64,000 nucleotides of DNA, from assembly GCA_017541105.1 (NCBI GenBank), contig JAFXZS010000004.1:62001-126000 (forward strand), written 5' to 3'. The stretch comes from Clostridia bacterium. GTDB lineage: Bacteria; Bacillota; Clostridia; Christensenellales; Aristaeellaceae. The first letter of the stretch is position 1. Each line of letters starts with the position of its first letter. A program made the position numbers and the translations under genes. The notes under the pieces were generated by a model. It ran no database searches, had not been told where the DNA came from, and was given only the letters and a program-made list of their open reading frames with translations. Shown here piece after piece: positions 1 through 9,506 of the stretch.

Positions 1-30
1 TTCCGCGTGGCGAATAAGCAATATGCGCAT
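1..30 (-). CDS. Histidine phosphatase family protein (first 10 codons only)
   Basis: Only the 5' end of this leftward gene lies in the window. It encodes MRILLIRHAE, the typical N-terminus of the phosphoglycerate mutase-like histidine phosphatases, whose RHG/RHA motif carries the phosphohistidine. A GGAGGA ribosome binding site (plus-strand 35-40) sits 4 bases before the ATG, and a good promoter lies upstream. The substrate cannot be told from ten residues. Confidence 0.6.
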   Translation of the reverse strand, partial: MRILLIRHAE

Positions 31-59
31 GAAGTCCTCCGATAACCTTTCTCTTTTCT

Positions 60-88
60 ATTTTACAGGGAGGAAAAGAGAAATTCAA
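60..88 (-). promoter_or_regulatory. Promoter for the leftward histidine phosphatase gene
   Basis: On the minus strand TTGAAT (83-88) and TAAAAT (60-65) are separated by 17 bases, a good sigma-A promoter. Its -35 box lies two bases from the -35 box of the divergent promoter that serves the xylan genes. Confidence 0.6.
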
Positions 89-90
89 GC

Positions 91-119
91 TTGACAGCAT
101 GCATTCTCTCCATCATAAT
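91..119 (+). promoter_or_regulatory. Promoter for the GH8-GH120 unit
   Basis: TTGACA (91-96) and CATAAT (114-119) have a 17-base spacer, close to the sigma-A consensus. The implied leader is about 50 bases and ends in the GGAGG site before the GH8 start. I see no clear catabolite-repression (cre) site. Confidence 0.7.
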
Positions 120-174
120 ACAAATGGAATAAGTTCGTACAAATTACGCTATAACCTGAGATGACGGAGGCAAT

Positions 175-1305
175 ATGAGCAACGGCAGGCCGGCAGGCGA
201 TTATTACCCGAATTATCTTGCTGAGATCGGTATCAGCGCAGAACAGGCACAGGACCTGGTGAACCATGCTTTTGACACAATTTTCTTCGATCCGGAGGAA
301 AACTTCTGCCATCGTACGGAAGAGGATGCCTGGTGCATGGTGGATACCGGCAACGTGGACGCAAGAACCGAGGGCATGAGCTACGGAATGATGATGTGTG
401 TCCAGATGGACCGGAAAGATATTTTTGATAAGCTCTGGACATTTTCGGACCGTTACATGCGGCTGAAGGAGGGGCCGAACGCGGGATATTTCGCCTGGTC
501 GGTACAGCTGGACGGGAAACACAACGCGGAAGGCCCGGCGCCGGACGGAGAGGAATACTTCGCAATGGCGCTGTTCATGGCAGCCGCCCGGTGGGGAGAC
601 GGGGAGGGTCTGTATAACTACACAGCGCAGGCCAGGGAGATTCTCCGGCACGCGGTGCATCAGCACGAGATGATTCCCGGCGGCCAGCCCATGTGGGAGC
701 CTGAAAACGGATATGTCCGCTTTGTTCCGGGCATGAAGATATCCGATCCGAGCTATCATCTTCCGCATTTCTATGATCTGTTTGCACAGAAGGCGGACGA
801 AGAGGACCGGAACTTCTGGAAGTGGGCCGCGGAGCAAAGCCGGAAGTATCTGATCCGGTCCGCAGATCCGGAGACGGGACTGAGCCCGGAATATGCCGAC
901 TATAACGGGAAGGCGGTTCTGCTGTTCGGTAAGCCATGGGTATACTATTCCGACGCGTACAGGGTGGCGGAAAATATCGCACTGGACCATGTATGGTTCG
1001 GTCCGCATCCGGAAGAAGATGATGTGACCACGCGGCTGCAGGATTTCTTTGCGAAGCAGAACCTGCAGGATCTGCGGGCATATGAGCTGGACGGCACACC
1101 GCAGACGGAGCCTGCTATGCATCCTACCGCGATTCTGGCTGTGCTCGGCGCGGCCTCCATCTCCAGCAAAAGCGTACACCGGACACGGTTCCTAAAGCTT
1201 TTTGTCCAGACGCCTCTGAGGAAAGGCGTCCGTCGGTACTACGATAACTGCCTCTATTTCTTCTGTCTGCTGATGCTGACGGGGAATTACCGGATATATC
1301 TGTAA
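175..1305 (+). CDS. GH8 reducing-end xylose-releasing exo-oligoxylanase (Rex type)
   Basis: A 376-residue glycoside hydrolase family 8 protein of the Rex subgroup, which removes the reducing-end xylose from xylo-oligosaccharides. The family blocks are all visible: DTGNVDARTEGMSYGMM, with Glu66 at the general acid position; GPAPDGEEYFA; DPSYHLPHFYDLF; YYSDAYRVAENIALD, with Asp260 at the base position; and PLRKGVRRYYDNCLYFF near the C-terminus. Length and end blocks match full-length family members. There is no signal peptide, so it should act in the cytoplasm. The ATG has a good GGAGG site. The GH120 gene follows after a few bases, and the pair forms a xylo-oligosaccharide degradation unit. 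The assignment to Rex rather than a GH8 endoglucanase is confident but rests on recalled sequences. Confidence 0.9.
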   Translation: MSNGRPAGDYYPNYLAEIGISAEQAQDLVNHAFDTIFFDPEENFCHRTEEDAWCMVDTGNVDARTEGMSYGMMMCVQMDRKDIFDKLWTFSDRYMRLKEGPNAGYFAWSVQLDGKHNAEGPAPDGEEYFAMALFMAAARWGDGEGLYNYTAQAREILRHAVHQHEMIPGGQPMWEPENGYVRFVPGMKISDPSYHLPHFYDLFAQKADEEDRNFWKWAAEQSRKYLIRSADPETGLSPEYADYNGKAVLLFGKPWVYYSDAYRVAENIALDHVWFGPHPEEDDVTTRLQDFFAKQNLQDLRAYELDGTPQTEPAMHPTAILAVLGAASISSKSVHRTRFLKLFVQTPLRKGVRRYYDNCLYFFCLLMLTGNYRIYL

Positions 1306-1326
1306 AAAATGAAAGGAGATATGGTC

Positions 1327-3312
1327 ATGAAGTACTATGTGGACATTCAGGCGGGACGGGAAGGGAACGGAAGCCGGGAAACCCCATTCCGGCGCATTCA
1401 GGACGCAGCGAAGATTGCCCTTCCGGGGGATGAAATCCTGGTGGCTCCGGGTGTATACCGGGAAAAGGTAAACCCCATTCACGCGGGCACGGAAGATCAG
1501 CGCATCACCTACCGCAGCACAGAACCGAGAGGCGCGGTCATTACCGGCGCGGAGGAAGTGACAGGCTGGAAGAAAGTGAAGGGAAACACCTGGACGGTCC
1601 GGGTGAACAACAGCGTTTTCGGTTCCTACAATCCATATACCACGGTGGTGTGCGGGGACTGGTACTTTTCTCCGGCAATCCGGCATACCGGATCCGTGTA
1701 TCTGAACGACCGGGCGATGTATGAGACTGACTCGCTGAAAGCCTGTGAAGCGGGAAAACCGGATCCTTTCGCATGGAATCAGGAGGAGGCATCCTTCCTG
1801 TGGTATACGGAGCAGGACGGAAACGACACCGTGCTGTATGCCAATTTTCAGGGGAAGAATCCGAACGAGGAAAAGGTGGAAATCAGCGTTCGAAGGAATT
1901 GTTTCATGCCGGAAGAGACCGGAGTCGGATATATCACAGTAAGCGGATTTGTGCTGACCAAGGCGGCCACAACCTGGGCTCCGCCGGCCGCATATCAGGA
2001 CGGCCTGATCGGCCCGCACTGGTCCAGGGGATGGATCATTGAGGACTGCGAAGTGTCCAACAGCCGGTGCTGCGGGATCTCGCTCGGGAAATACCTGGAT
2101 CCCGAAAACGACATGTACTTTTTCCACAAGCGGGTCAAGAGCCCGACACAGATGGAACGCGACGCGGTCTGCCGCGGCCAGTATCACGGATGGCTGAAGG
2201 AAAAGGTCGGAAGCCATATCGTCCGCCGGTGCGAAGTACATCACTGCGAACAGACCGGCATCGTGGGACGGATGGGCGGTGTGTTTTCCACGATTGAGGA
2301 CTGCCATATCCATCATATCTGCAATTCCCAGCAGCTGGGCGGCGCGGAGACGGCCGGCATCAAGCTGCATGCCGCAATTGACGTGACCATCCGGCGGAAT
2401 CATATTCATGACTGCATCATGGGTGTGTGGCTGGACTGGGAAGCGCAAGGCGCGCGGATCAGCCAGAACCTGATGCACAACAACTGGCGGCCGGAAGGAC
2501 GGGAGCAGGCCCGGGGTGCCATGTTCTCCACGGATATCTTCATTGAAGTCGGGCACGGGCCCACACTGATTGACAACAACCTGCTGCTTTCCCCGGTATC
2601 CGTGACGATCCCCAGCGAAGGCATCGCCTGCGTGCATAATCTGATGCTGGGTGCTTTCAGCCTGATTAACAGCGGTGTGGACAGCATCGTGAACGGGCAG
2701 AGGGAACCCCGCTATACGCCGTATCACATCCGCCACCGGACTGAAGTGGCCGGCTTTATGACCATCCTCCACGGCGATGACAGGATTTACAACAATATCT
2801 TTGTCCAGGCCGGGCCGACGGATCCGGAAAAGAAGCCCACCGACGCGGATTACCGAACGGTCGGAACAGCGCCCTTCGATATCTTCCCGACCAAGGAGGA
2901 ATGGGACGCGCCTTTCGCAGACGGCATACCGAATATGGGCGGCCTGGCACAGGCCCACTTCGGCCATCTGCCTGTATGGGTGGACGGAAATGCGTATTTC
3001 AACGGCGCCACGGTTTATCATAAGGAAAACCATTTCCTGGAGGATTCCAAAGGTGGCGTGAAAGTTGTGCTGACAGAAAAAGACGGGCATTATACCCTGA
3101 AAACCAACCTGTACAGCCGGCTGAAGAGCTTCCGGGACGGCATCATCACCTCCGATCTTCTGGGGATTGCCTTTGAACCGGAACAGCGCTTCGAGAATCC
3201 GGACGGCACGGAGATTATCTTCAACAGGGACTATTTCGGCAATCCGCGGGGCGTGGACACATTGCCGGGCCCCTTTGCGCAGGCAGAGGACAGCGGAAAA
3301 CAGCTCTGGTAA
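1327..3312 (+). CDS. GH120 beta-xylosidase (parallel beta-helix)
   Basis: A 661-residue right-handed beta-helix protein that resembles the family GH120 beta-xylosidase XylC of Thermoanaerobacterium along its length. It opens MKYYVDIQAG and contains AATTWAPP, GLIGPHWSRGWIIED, AGIKLHAAIDV and VWLDWEAQG. Asp370 (WLD) corresponds to the nucleophile and Glu407 (IFIEVGHGP) to the acid/base. It should hydrolyse xylobiose and short xylo-oligomers to xylose, completing the work of the GH8 enzyme upstream. It has no signal peptide. Three in-frame ATGs occur (1309, 1321, 1327); I chose 1327 because AAAGGAG at 1312-1318 is 8 bases away and the protein then aligns with the family start. About 14 extra residues lie between the two catalytic carboxylates compared with my recollection of XylC. 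Confidence 0.88.
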   Translation: MKYYVDIQAGREGNGSRETPFRRIQDAAKIALPGDEILVAPGVYREKVNPIHAGTEDQRITYRSTEPRGAVITGAEEVTGWKKVKGNTWTVRVNNSVFGSYNPYTTVVCGDWYFSPAIRHTGSVYLNDRAMYETDSLKACEAGKPDPFAWNQEEASFLWYTEQDGNDTVLYANFQGKNPNEEKVEISVRRNCFMPEETGVGYITVSGFVLTKAATTWAPPAAYQDGLIGPHWSRGWIIEDCEVSNSRCCGISLGKYLDPENDMYFFHKRVKSPTQMERDAVCRGQYHGWLKEKVGSHIVRRCEVHHCEQTGIVGRMGGVFSTIEDCHIHHICNSQQLGGAETAGIKLHAAIDVTIRRNHIHDCIMGVWLDWEAQGARISQNLMHNNWRPEGREQARGAMFSTDIFIEVGHGPTLIDNNLLLSPVSVTIPSEGIACVHNLMLGAFSLINSGVDSIVNGQREPRYTPYHIRHRTEVAGFMTILHGDDRIYNNIFVQAGPTDPEKKPTDADYRTVGTAPFDIFPTKEEWDAPFADGIPNMGGLAQAHFGHLPVWVDGNAYFNGATVYHKENHFLEDSKGGVKVVLTEKDGHYTLKTNLYSRLKSFRDGIITSDLLGIAFEPEQRFENPDGTEIIFNRDYFGNPRGVDTLPGPFAQAEDSGKQLW

Positions 3313-3333
3313 GCAGAAAACGGAAAATCCCGG

Positions 3334-3362
3334 TTGCAAAACAGGGCGGAAATGAGTATAAT
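3334..3362 (+). promoter_or_regulatory. Promoter for the ABC importer operon
   Basis: TTGCAA (3334-3339) and TATAAT (3357-3362) have a 17-base spacer. The importer can therefore be transcribed separately from the xylan genes. The leader contains a small hairpin, CACCG/CGGTG, at 3377-3390. Confidence 0.65.
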
Positions 3363-3417
3363 ACTTCCAACAAGAACACCGTGCGCGGTGCAAATCTATA
3401 TTGGGAGGCATGTATTC

Positions 3418-4614
3418 ATGAAAAAGTTTTTGGCTGTTCTCCTGAGCGTTCTGCTCGTCCTGTCCATGCTCAGCTTTGCGAGCGCGGACGGCTACACCAT
3501 CCGGATTTATTCCAATTCAAACTCGACTGAGCGTACAACCTGGCTGATCGAAAAAGCCAAGGAAGCCGGCTTCAGCATTTCCATTGATGATAACTCCGTC
3601 ATTTCCGGCGACAGTGCCGCCGTACAGGCCGCTGATGAAAAGAAAGACGGCGATCTGATCTTCGGCCTGAACGAGACCCGCTGGGATCAGCTGATCAAGG
3701 GCAAGTATGAGAACCTGTCCATTATCGACTGGACTCCTTCCTGGGCGGATAAGGTCGGTAACTACAAGTATGACGGCAAAGCCTACGGACTTGTTGTGCA
3801 GAATGTACTGATGCTGTACCGGACGGACGATCTGGGCACCAGCGGCGAAGCGCTCCACTTTGCGCACTGGGCGGATATGGTTGGCTGCGGCTACAAATGG
3901 TATCGCCAGGGCAAGGTCGGCGGAACCACGAATGCCAACATCAACAGCGCGATGCTGTATCCCTTTGTGGATCCCGCTTCTCCCGCCGGCGGCATCTCCG
4001 TGGACGGCTGGAAGACCCTTTGGGCCTACTGCGCAAACGGCAACTTCACCGGTGACTCCTACGGCCTGGATCCCCTGATCCGCGGTGACGTCCAGGTTTC
4101 CACCTTCTATTCTTCTTCCCTGTACGGCAATATCGAAGCGGCTGAGGAGGCCGGTATCGAAACCGCGCTGCACGGTACGCTGGAACCCGAAAACTGGGCG
4201 CTGGTTGATATCGACGACGGCACCTACTACATCGCTGAGTACATCGGTATTCTCGACAAGGAAGGCCGCAGCGAAGAAGAGACCGAAACCGTCAAGGCTT
4301 TCGCAGAGTGGTTCGGTTCCGCCGAAACCCAGACGGCCTGGTCTGAAGAATTCGATTCCTTCCCCTGCAACGAGGATGCTGCTGCGGCGGCGTATCCGGA
4401 CGGAATTCCCGGAATCTACTCCCTGCCGAACTTTGCTCTGAACGCCATCGAGGGAACGGATATGAACTATGCCCAGTACGTGGCTGCGCACAGTGCGGAG
4501 TGGACCAACATCATGACTAACCTGGGCTTCTACTGGGCAGACAATGCTGCCGCGCCTGCGGAACCGGATTGGGAGAACATCGATTGGGCAACCATGACAC
4601 AGAAAGCTGAATAA
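3418..4614 (+). CDS. ABC importer substrate-binding protein, iron/hexose-phosphate class
   Basis: A 398-residue periplasmic-binding-type protein with a clear signal peptide (MKKFLAVLLSVLLVLSMLSF) and probable cleavage around ASA-DG. No cysteine follows that would make it a lipoprotein. With the single fused permease and ATPase downstream it belongs to the family once called ferric-iron transporters, which also includes importers of thiamine, phosphonates, polyamines and sugar phosphates. The start at 3418 uses GGGAGG 9 bases upstream. A second ATG at 3410 lies too close to that site and reads only three codons before stopping. The substrate is not proven: sugar phosphate or ferric ion are both possible, and the HAD phosphatase downstream favours a phosphorylated solute. 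Confidence 0.75.
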   Translation: MKKFLAVLLSVLLVLSMLSFASADGYTIRIYSNSNSTERTTWLIEKAKEAGFSISIDDNSVISGDSAAVQAADEKKDGDLIFGLNETRWDQLIKGKYENLSIIDWTPSWADKVGNYKYDGKAYGLVVQNVLMLYRTDDLGTSGEALHFAHWADMVGCGYKWYRQGKVGGTTNANINSAMLYPFVDPASPAGGISVDGWKTLWAYCANGNFTGDSYGLDPLIRGDVQVSTFYSSSLYGNIEAAEEAGIETALHGTLEPENWALVDIDDGTYYIAEYIGILDKEGRSEEETETVKAFAEWFGSAETQTAWSEEFDSFPCNEDAAAAAYPDGIPGIYSLPNFALNAIEGTDMNYAQYVAAHSAEWTNIMTNLGFYWADNAAAPAEPDWENIDWATMTQKAE

Positions 4615-4630
4615 GCTTATATAACATCTG

Positions 4631-4660
4631 GGCGAGCCTCGTTCAGGCTCGCCTCCTTTT
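4631..4660 (+). terminator. Hairpin after the binding-protein gene
   Basis: GGCGAGCCT (4631-4639) pairs with AGGCTCGCC (4645-4653) across a five-base loop, followed by TCCTTTTA. Hairpins in this place usually let the binding protein be made in excess over the membrane parts, by partial termination or 3'-end protection. Confidence 0.7.
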
Positions 4661-4739
4661 ATGTAAGAGGGAGGATCGCATGAGATCCGGCATCTGAAAA
4701 GAATGAAAGATTTTTTGGATTAAAGGAGTGGACGGAACC

Positions 4740-5735
<996 letters not shown>

Positions 5736-5748
5736 GGGGGTGAGATTC

Positions 5749-7689
5749 GTGCAGGCTCCGACTGGCGCTAAACAAAAATACGGTTTAGGTAAACTATGGG
5801 GCATTTTCGGTGGTGTCCTGTTCGTATACCTTTTTCTGGGCTTCATGGTGATGCCGTGCCTGGATACGCTGACCTCCATTTTCTCCGCGAAGGATGCGGC
5901 CGGCAACACAGATCCTTTTGCTGTAATCCGGTTCTTCTTTGCCGGCAACATGCCAAGCTTTGTCCTGAACTCCCTGAAACTTGCAGTCCTGCTGGTCGTA
6001 ACCGTCAATATCGTCGGTATTTCCATCGTTCTTCTGACGGAATATTTCGATATCAAAGGCGCGAAAATTCTCCGCCTCGGTTATATGACGACATTGATTT
6101 ATTCCGGTGTCGCTCTGGTTACCGGCTATCAGTTCCTGTATGACAAGGACGGCATTCTTACAAACTGGCTGCTGCAGTTTTTCCCGAATATGGACCGGCA
6201 ATGGTTTTCCGGTTTCATCTCTGTGCTGTTTACCATGACTTTCGCCTGCACCTCGAACCATGCGCTGTTCCTTCGCAACGCGATCCGCGGCATCGACTAC
6301 AACACGGTTGAGGCAGCGCGAAACATGGGAGCAAAACCTTTCAAAGTACTGCTGAAGGTAGTTATGCCTACGCTGCTTCCGACACTGTTCTCCCTGACGG
6401 TGATGACTTTCATTACCGGATTGTGTGCGATGTCCGCGCCGACCCTGTTAGGCTACAATTCAATCAACCCGGAGATTGTCCGCCTGGCAGGTTCCACGAC
6501 AGCCGACGAGGCCTTTCCGCAGGCCCGGGCAGCACTGCTGTCCATTATTCTGGCGCTGTTTACCATCGTTCTTCTGAGCGTACTGAACCATTACGAGCGA
6601 AAAGGCCATTACCTTTCCGTCAGCAAGACGAAAGCCAAACTTGTAAAACAGAAAATTCAGAATCCGGTTGCCAATGTGCTGGCGCATATCTATGCCTATG
6701 TGCTGTTTGTGATTTATATGACGCCGGTTGTGATGATTATCATCTTCTCCCTGCAGAACTGGCAGGCGATCCGTTCCAAAACGCTGGATTTTTCCGGCTG
6801 GACACTGATCAATTATTTCGGCTCACAGGATTATTCGTATACCACGTCCCGCGGTAAAACCAAGCTGCGGCCGAATGCGATTTCCGGGGTCTTCGCGAAT
6901 GAAAAAACAATCGGCGGCATCCGCCTGAGCTTTATTCTGTCCGCGATCGCGGCAGCGCTGGCCTGTGTGATTGTCGTGGTGGCGGTCAACTATATCTTCA
7001 AGCATAAGAATAAGAAGCGCAGCAAGGCAGTGGAAGCCTGCCTCCTGTTCCCGTGGCTCCTGCCGACAATCCTGATCTGCTACAGCTACCGCATTTTCTT
7101 CAACCAGAATGTATGGTACGTCTTCGGAAACAATCTGTATTACGCGGAGAATGTCCGTTTCCTGATCATTATGGCGTATACGGTGGTTAAGCTGCCATTT
7201 GCCCTGCGCATGGTCAAGGCCGCCTTCTATGCGATTGATGAAGAACTGGAGGACGCCGCAAGAAACCTCGGCGCCAGTTCGCTGGTGACCTTCCTGAGGG
7301 TTAAACTGCCGATTGTGCTGCCGAGCGTCCTTGCGGTGTTTGCGCTGAATTTCAACGCACTGTTCACAGAATACGACATGAGCGCGACATTCCATTCCAG
7401 CCATGGGACTTCGTATGCCATGGTCATCCAGAGCATGTGCAATGAGGAAGGACGGGACGGCATGAACATGAATGCCTCCGGCCGCCGATGCGCCTCCACG
7501 GTCTTTATTATGCTGGTGTCCGGACTGATCCTGTATCTTGTATACGGCGTCGGCGCACGGGATCTGGGCGAACGCCTGGCCATCCGGGAAAAGCGCCGTA
7601 AAAAGTTTGAAAACCTTCGCAACAGTATCGGCCTGGGCGGTGCCAAGGAGGAAGCAGTTCCCGTCGACGTAAAGGAAGCAGTGAAATAA
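5749..7689 (+). CDS. ABC importer permease, two fused permease units
   Basis: A 646-residue membrane protein with two binding-protein-dependent permease domains in tandem, as in FbpB and AfuB. Each half has its EAA coupling loop: EAARNMGAKPFKVLLKVVMP near residue 190 and EDAARNLGASSLVTFLRVKL near residue 500. About twelve hydrophobic segments are visible, so one chain can supply the whole channel. A GTG at 5740 overlaps the GAGGGGG ribosome binding site, whereas the GTG at 5749 is correctly spaced from it and is my choice. The Lys-rich C-terminus (KRRKKFENLRN) should be cytoplasmic. It forms one transporter with the flanking binding protein and ATPase. Confidence 0.85.
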   Translation: MQAPTGAKQKYGLGKLWGIFGGVLFVYLFLGFMVMPCLDTLTSIFSAKDAAGNTDPFAVIRFFFAGNMPSFVLNSLKLAVLLVVTVNIVGISIVLLTEYFDIKGAKILRLGYMTTLIYSGVALVTGYQFLYDKDGILTNWLLQFFPNMDRQWFSGFISVLFTMTFACTSNHALFLRNAIRGIDYNTVEAARNMGAKPFKVLLKVVMPTLLPTLFSLTVMTFITGLCAMSAPTLLGYNSINPEIVRLAGSTTADEAFPQARAALLSIILALFTIVLLSVLNHYERKGHYLSVSKTKAKLVKQKIQNPVANVLAHIYAYVLFVIYMTPVVMIIIFSLQNWQAIRSKTLDFSGWTLINYFGSQDYSYTTSRGKTKLRPNAISGVFANEKTIGGIRLSFILSAIAAALACVIVVVAVNYIFKHKNKKRSKAVEACLLFPWLLPTILICYSYRIFFNQNVWYVFGNNLYYAENVRFLIIMAYTVVKLPFALRMVKAAFYAIDEELEDAARNLGASSLVTFLRVKLPIVLPSVLAVFALNFNALFTEYDMSATFHSSHGTSYAMVIQSMCNEEGRDGMNMNASGRRCASTVFIMLVSGLILYLVYGVGARDLGERLAIREKRRKKFENLRNSIGLGGAKEEAVPVDVKEAVK

Positions 7690-7693
7690 GCCA

Positions 7694-8305
7694 ATGATTC
7701 GGAATATTGTATTTGATATGGGGAATGTTCTGATCCTGTTTGATCCGAACCGGTTTATGGACCGGGAGGGCATTACGGATCCTGAAGACCGGCGGCTCCT
7801 GATGAATGAGCTGTTTCTGTCCGTGGAATGGGCGCAGATGGACTGCGGCACACTTACGGAGGAAACAGCTGAGCCGCAGATTCTGCAGCGCATTCCGGAA
7901 AGGCTGCATGCGCAGACACGCAGGCTTCTTACCGCGTGGGCAGATCCCCGGGAAACAATCGGGGGAATGGAGGCGCTGGTAGAGCGCCTTCGGAATCAGG
8001 GATACCGTCTCTTCCTTCTGAGCAATGCCAGCGTTGCGCAGCATTCCTATTGGCCAAGGTACACAGTCAGCCGCCTGATGGAGGGGAAACTGATCTCCTG
8101 CGATGTACATACGGTCAAGCCGAATCCGGACATTTACAGGCTGTTTACCGACCGGTTTGAACTGAAACCGGAAGAGTGCCTGTTTGTCGATGACGCGCCG
8201 GCCAACGTTGCCGCCGCTATTCTCTGTGGATGGCAGGGAATCGTTTTCCACGGATCCGCGGAGGAACTGGAGCGGAAAATGAAACTGCTGGGAGTACGCC
8301 TGTAG
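7694..8305 (+). CDS. HAD superfamily phosphatase, YihX-like
   Basis: A 203-residue haloacid dehalogenase-like hydrolase, subclass IA. Motif I is FDMGNVL, with the nucleophile Asp8 but Gly in place of the usual second Asp, as in E. coli YihX, an alpha-glucose-1-phosphate phosphatase. Motif II is LLSNAS, the lysine of motif III is in VKPNPDIY, and motif IV is LFVDDAP. The gene starts 5 bases after the permease stop and has a weak ribosome binding site, so it is probably translationally coupled to the importer. Its presence suggests that a phosphorylated sugar is taken up and dephosphorylated, but phosphatases of this class have broad substrates. No terminator hairpin follows. Confidence 0.75.
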   Translation: MIRNIVFDMGNVLILFDPNRFMDREGITDPEDRRLLMNELFLSVEWAQMDCGTLTEETAEPQILQRIPERLHAQTRRLLTAWADPRETIGGMEALVERLRNQGYRLFLLSNASVAQHSYWPRYTVSRLMEGKLISCDVHTVKPNPDIYRLFTDRFELKPEECLFVDDAPANVAAAILCGWQGIVFHGSAEELERKMKLLGVRL

Positions 8306-8366
8306 CCCGAAAACCCGAAAACCGTCCGAAACCTGTCCAAATCAACTGATAAACGTGAAAAAAAGC

Positions 8367-8396
8367 TTGACTTCAGCAGATCAAATGAAGTATTAT
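8367..8396 (+). promoter_or_regulatory. Promoter for rplM-rpsI
   Basis: TTGACT (8367-8372) and TATTAT (8391-8396) have an 18-base spacer. Transcription would begin near 8403 and give a leader of about 100 bases. Confidence 0.6.
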
Positions 8397-8402
8397 ATTA
8401 TT

Positions 8403-8500
8403 TGGCTTCAAAAGCTCCGCTAGCCCCGGTAGCTCTTGATACTGATTCCGAACATGCGACCATCATGGGAGGAACGATTTACCAATACTCGAGGAGGACA
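8403..8500 (+). promoter_or_regulatory. Candidate ribosomal protein L13 leader RNA
   Basis: The leader between the promoter and rplM contains a possible stem (AGCT/AGCT around 8415-8435) and the stretch GGGAGGAACGATTTACC at about 8467-8483, which resembles the conserved 3' part of the L13 leader in Firmicutes as I remember it. In that family L13 is thought to bind its own leader and repress the operon. The GAGGAGGA ribosome binding site follows directly. Assignment is by position and a remembered motif only. Confidence 0.5.
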
Positions 8501-8505
8501 ATCCT

Positions 8506-8937
8506 TTGAAGACTTTTATTCCGAAAGCTGCAGACATTGACCGCAAATGGTATGTCATCGATGCAGAGGGAATGGTGCTGGGCCGTCTGGCCAGCCAGGT
8601 CGCGAACATTCTGCGCGGCAAGAACAAGCCAATTTATACCCCGAACATGGATACCGGTGACTATGTTATTATCATCAATGCTTCCAAGGCCGTGCTGACC
8701 GGGAAAAAGCTGGACCAGAAGATTTATTATCATCACAGCGGATATGCCGGCGGCCTGAAAGAGACCAAGTATCGCAAGCTGATGGCTGAAAAGCCTGAGT
8801 TTGCGGTTCGCCGTGCGGTGGTGGGCATGCTGCCCAAAGGACCGCTGGGACGCCAGATGGCGAAAAAGCTGAAAGTATATGCCGGTGCCGAGCACGAGCA
8901 GGCCGCCCAGAAGCCTGAAGTGCTGGACCTGAAGTGA
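8506..8937 (+). CDS. rplM: 50S ribosomal protein L13
   Basis: A 143-residue protein of normal length for L13, an early-assembling protein of the large ribosomal subunit. It contains [16 protein letters not shown] near the start, [19 protein letters not shown] in the middle and the conserved [14 protein letters not shown]. Translation begins at a TTG, chosen because GAGGAGGA lies 7-8 bases upstream and the protein then starts MKTFIPKA as usual. It is the first gene of the standard rplM-rpsI operon. Confidence 0.97.
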   Translation: MKTFIPKAADIDRKWYVIDAEGMVLGRLASQVANILRGKNKPIYTPNMDTGDYVIIINASKAVLTGKKLDQKIYYHHSGYAGGLKETKYRKLMAEKPEFAVRRAVVGMLPKGPLGRQMAKKLKVYAGAEHEQAAQKPEVLDLK

Positions 8938-8960
8938 GACGCGGAAAGGAGTAAGAGAGA

Positions 8961-9350
8961 ATGGCTAAGGTTGAATACAGTGCTGTAGGCCGTCGCAAGA
9001 AAGCCGTTGCCCGCGTCCGTCTGGTTGCCGGCGATGGCAAGATCGTGATCAACAAGCGCGATATTGACAATTATTTCGGACTGGAGACCCTGAAGATGAC
9101 GGTGCGCCAGCCCCTGAACCTGACCAACATCGGAAATTATGACGTGATGGTCAACGTAAAGGGCGGCGGACTGACCGGCCAGGCCGGCGCGATCCGGCAC
9201 GGCATAAGCCGCGCCCTGTGCAAGGCTGATCCGGAACTGCGCGGTACCCTGAAGAAAGCCGGGCTGCTGACGCGTGATCCTCGGATGAAGGAACGCAAGA
9301 AGTACGGCCTGAAGGCTGCCCGCCGGGCTCCCCAGTTCAGCAAGCGCTGA
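8961..9350 (+). CDS. rpsI: 30S ribosomal protein S9
   Basis: A 129-residue S9 of normal length. It has the N-terminal [16 protein letters not shown], the [19 protein letters not shown] core and the Arg/Lys-rich tail RRAPQFSKR, which reaches the P-site tRNA anticodon region. The gene follows rplM by 23 bases with a GGAG site (AAAGGAGTAAGAGAGA) before the ATG. A strong terminator ends the operon. Confidence 0.98.
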   Translation: MAKVEYSAVGRRKKAVARVRLVAGDGKIVINKRDIDNYFGLETLKMTVRQPLNLTNIGNYDVMVNVKGGGLTGQAGAIRHGISRALCKADPELRGTLKKAGLLTRDPRMKERKKYGLKAARRAPQFSKR

Positions 9351-9370
9351 TCCTACGAATTCATTTTTCA

Positions 9371-9396
9371 CCCGTGCAAGACGCACGGGTTTTTTT
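9371..9396 (+). terminator. Terminator of rplM-rpsI
   Basis: CCCGTGC (9371-9377) pairs with GCACGGG (9383-9389) across AAGAC, followed by seven T. Confidence 0.93.
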
Positions 9397-9432
9397 GTGT
9401 CAGCCCTGTATTATTCTGTACATCAAAAAAAC

Positions 9433-9461
9433 TTGTAAGCACAGGAGGGGAAACATACAAT
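9433..9461 (+). promoter_or_regulatory. Promoter for the amino acid ABC operon
   Basis: TTGTAA (9433-9438) and TACAAT (9456-9461) have a 17-base spacer. The leader is short, about 40 bases, leaving no room for a large riboswitch. Confidence 0.6.
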
Positions 9462-9506
9462 AAAATTGGTTTCCTGATGAACGAATTATGGTCTGGAGGG
9501 TGAAAA

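Noticed and set aside
1192..3411. A 739-codon open frame on the minus strand
   Set aside because: It is antisense to the GH120 gene, which has clear homology and catalytic residues; no motif or ribosome binding site supports it.
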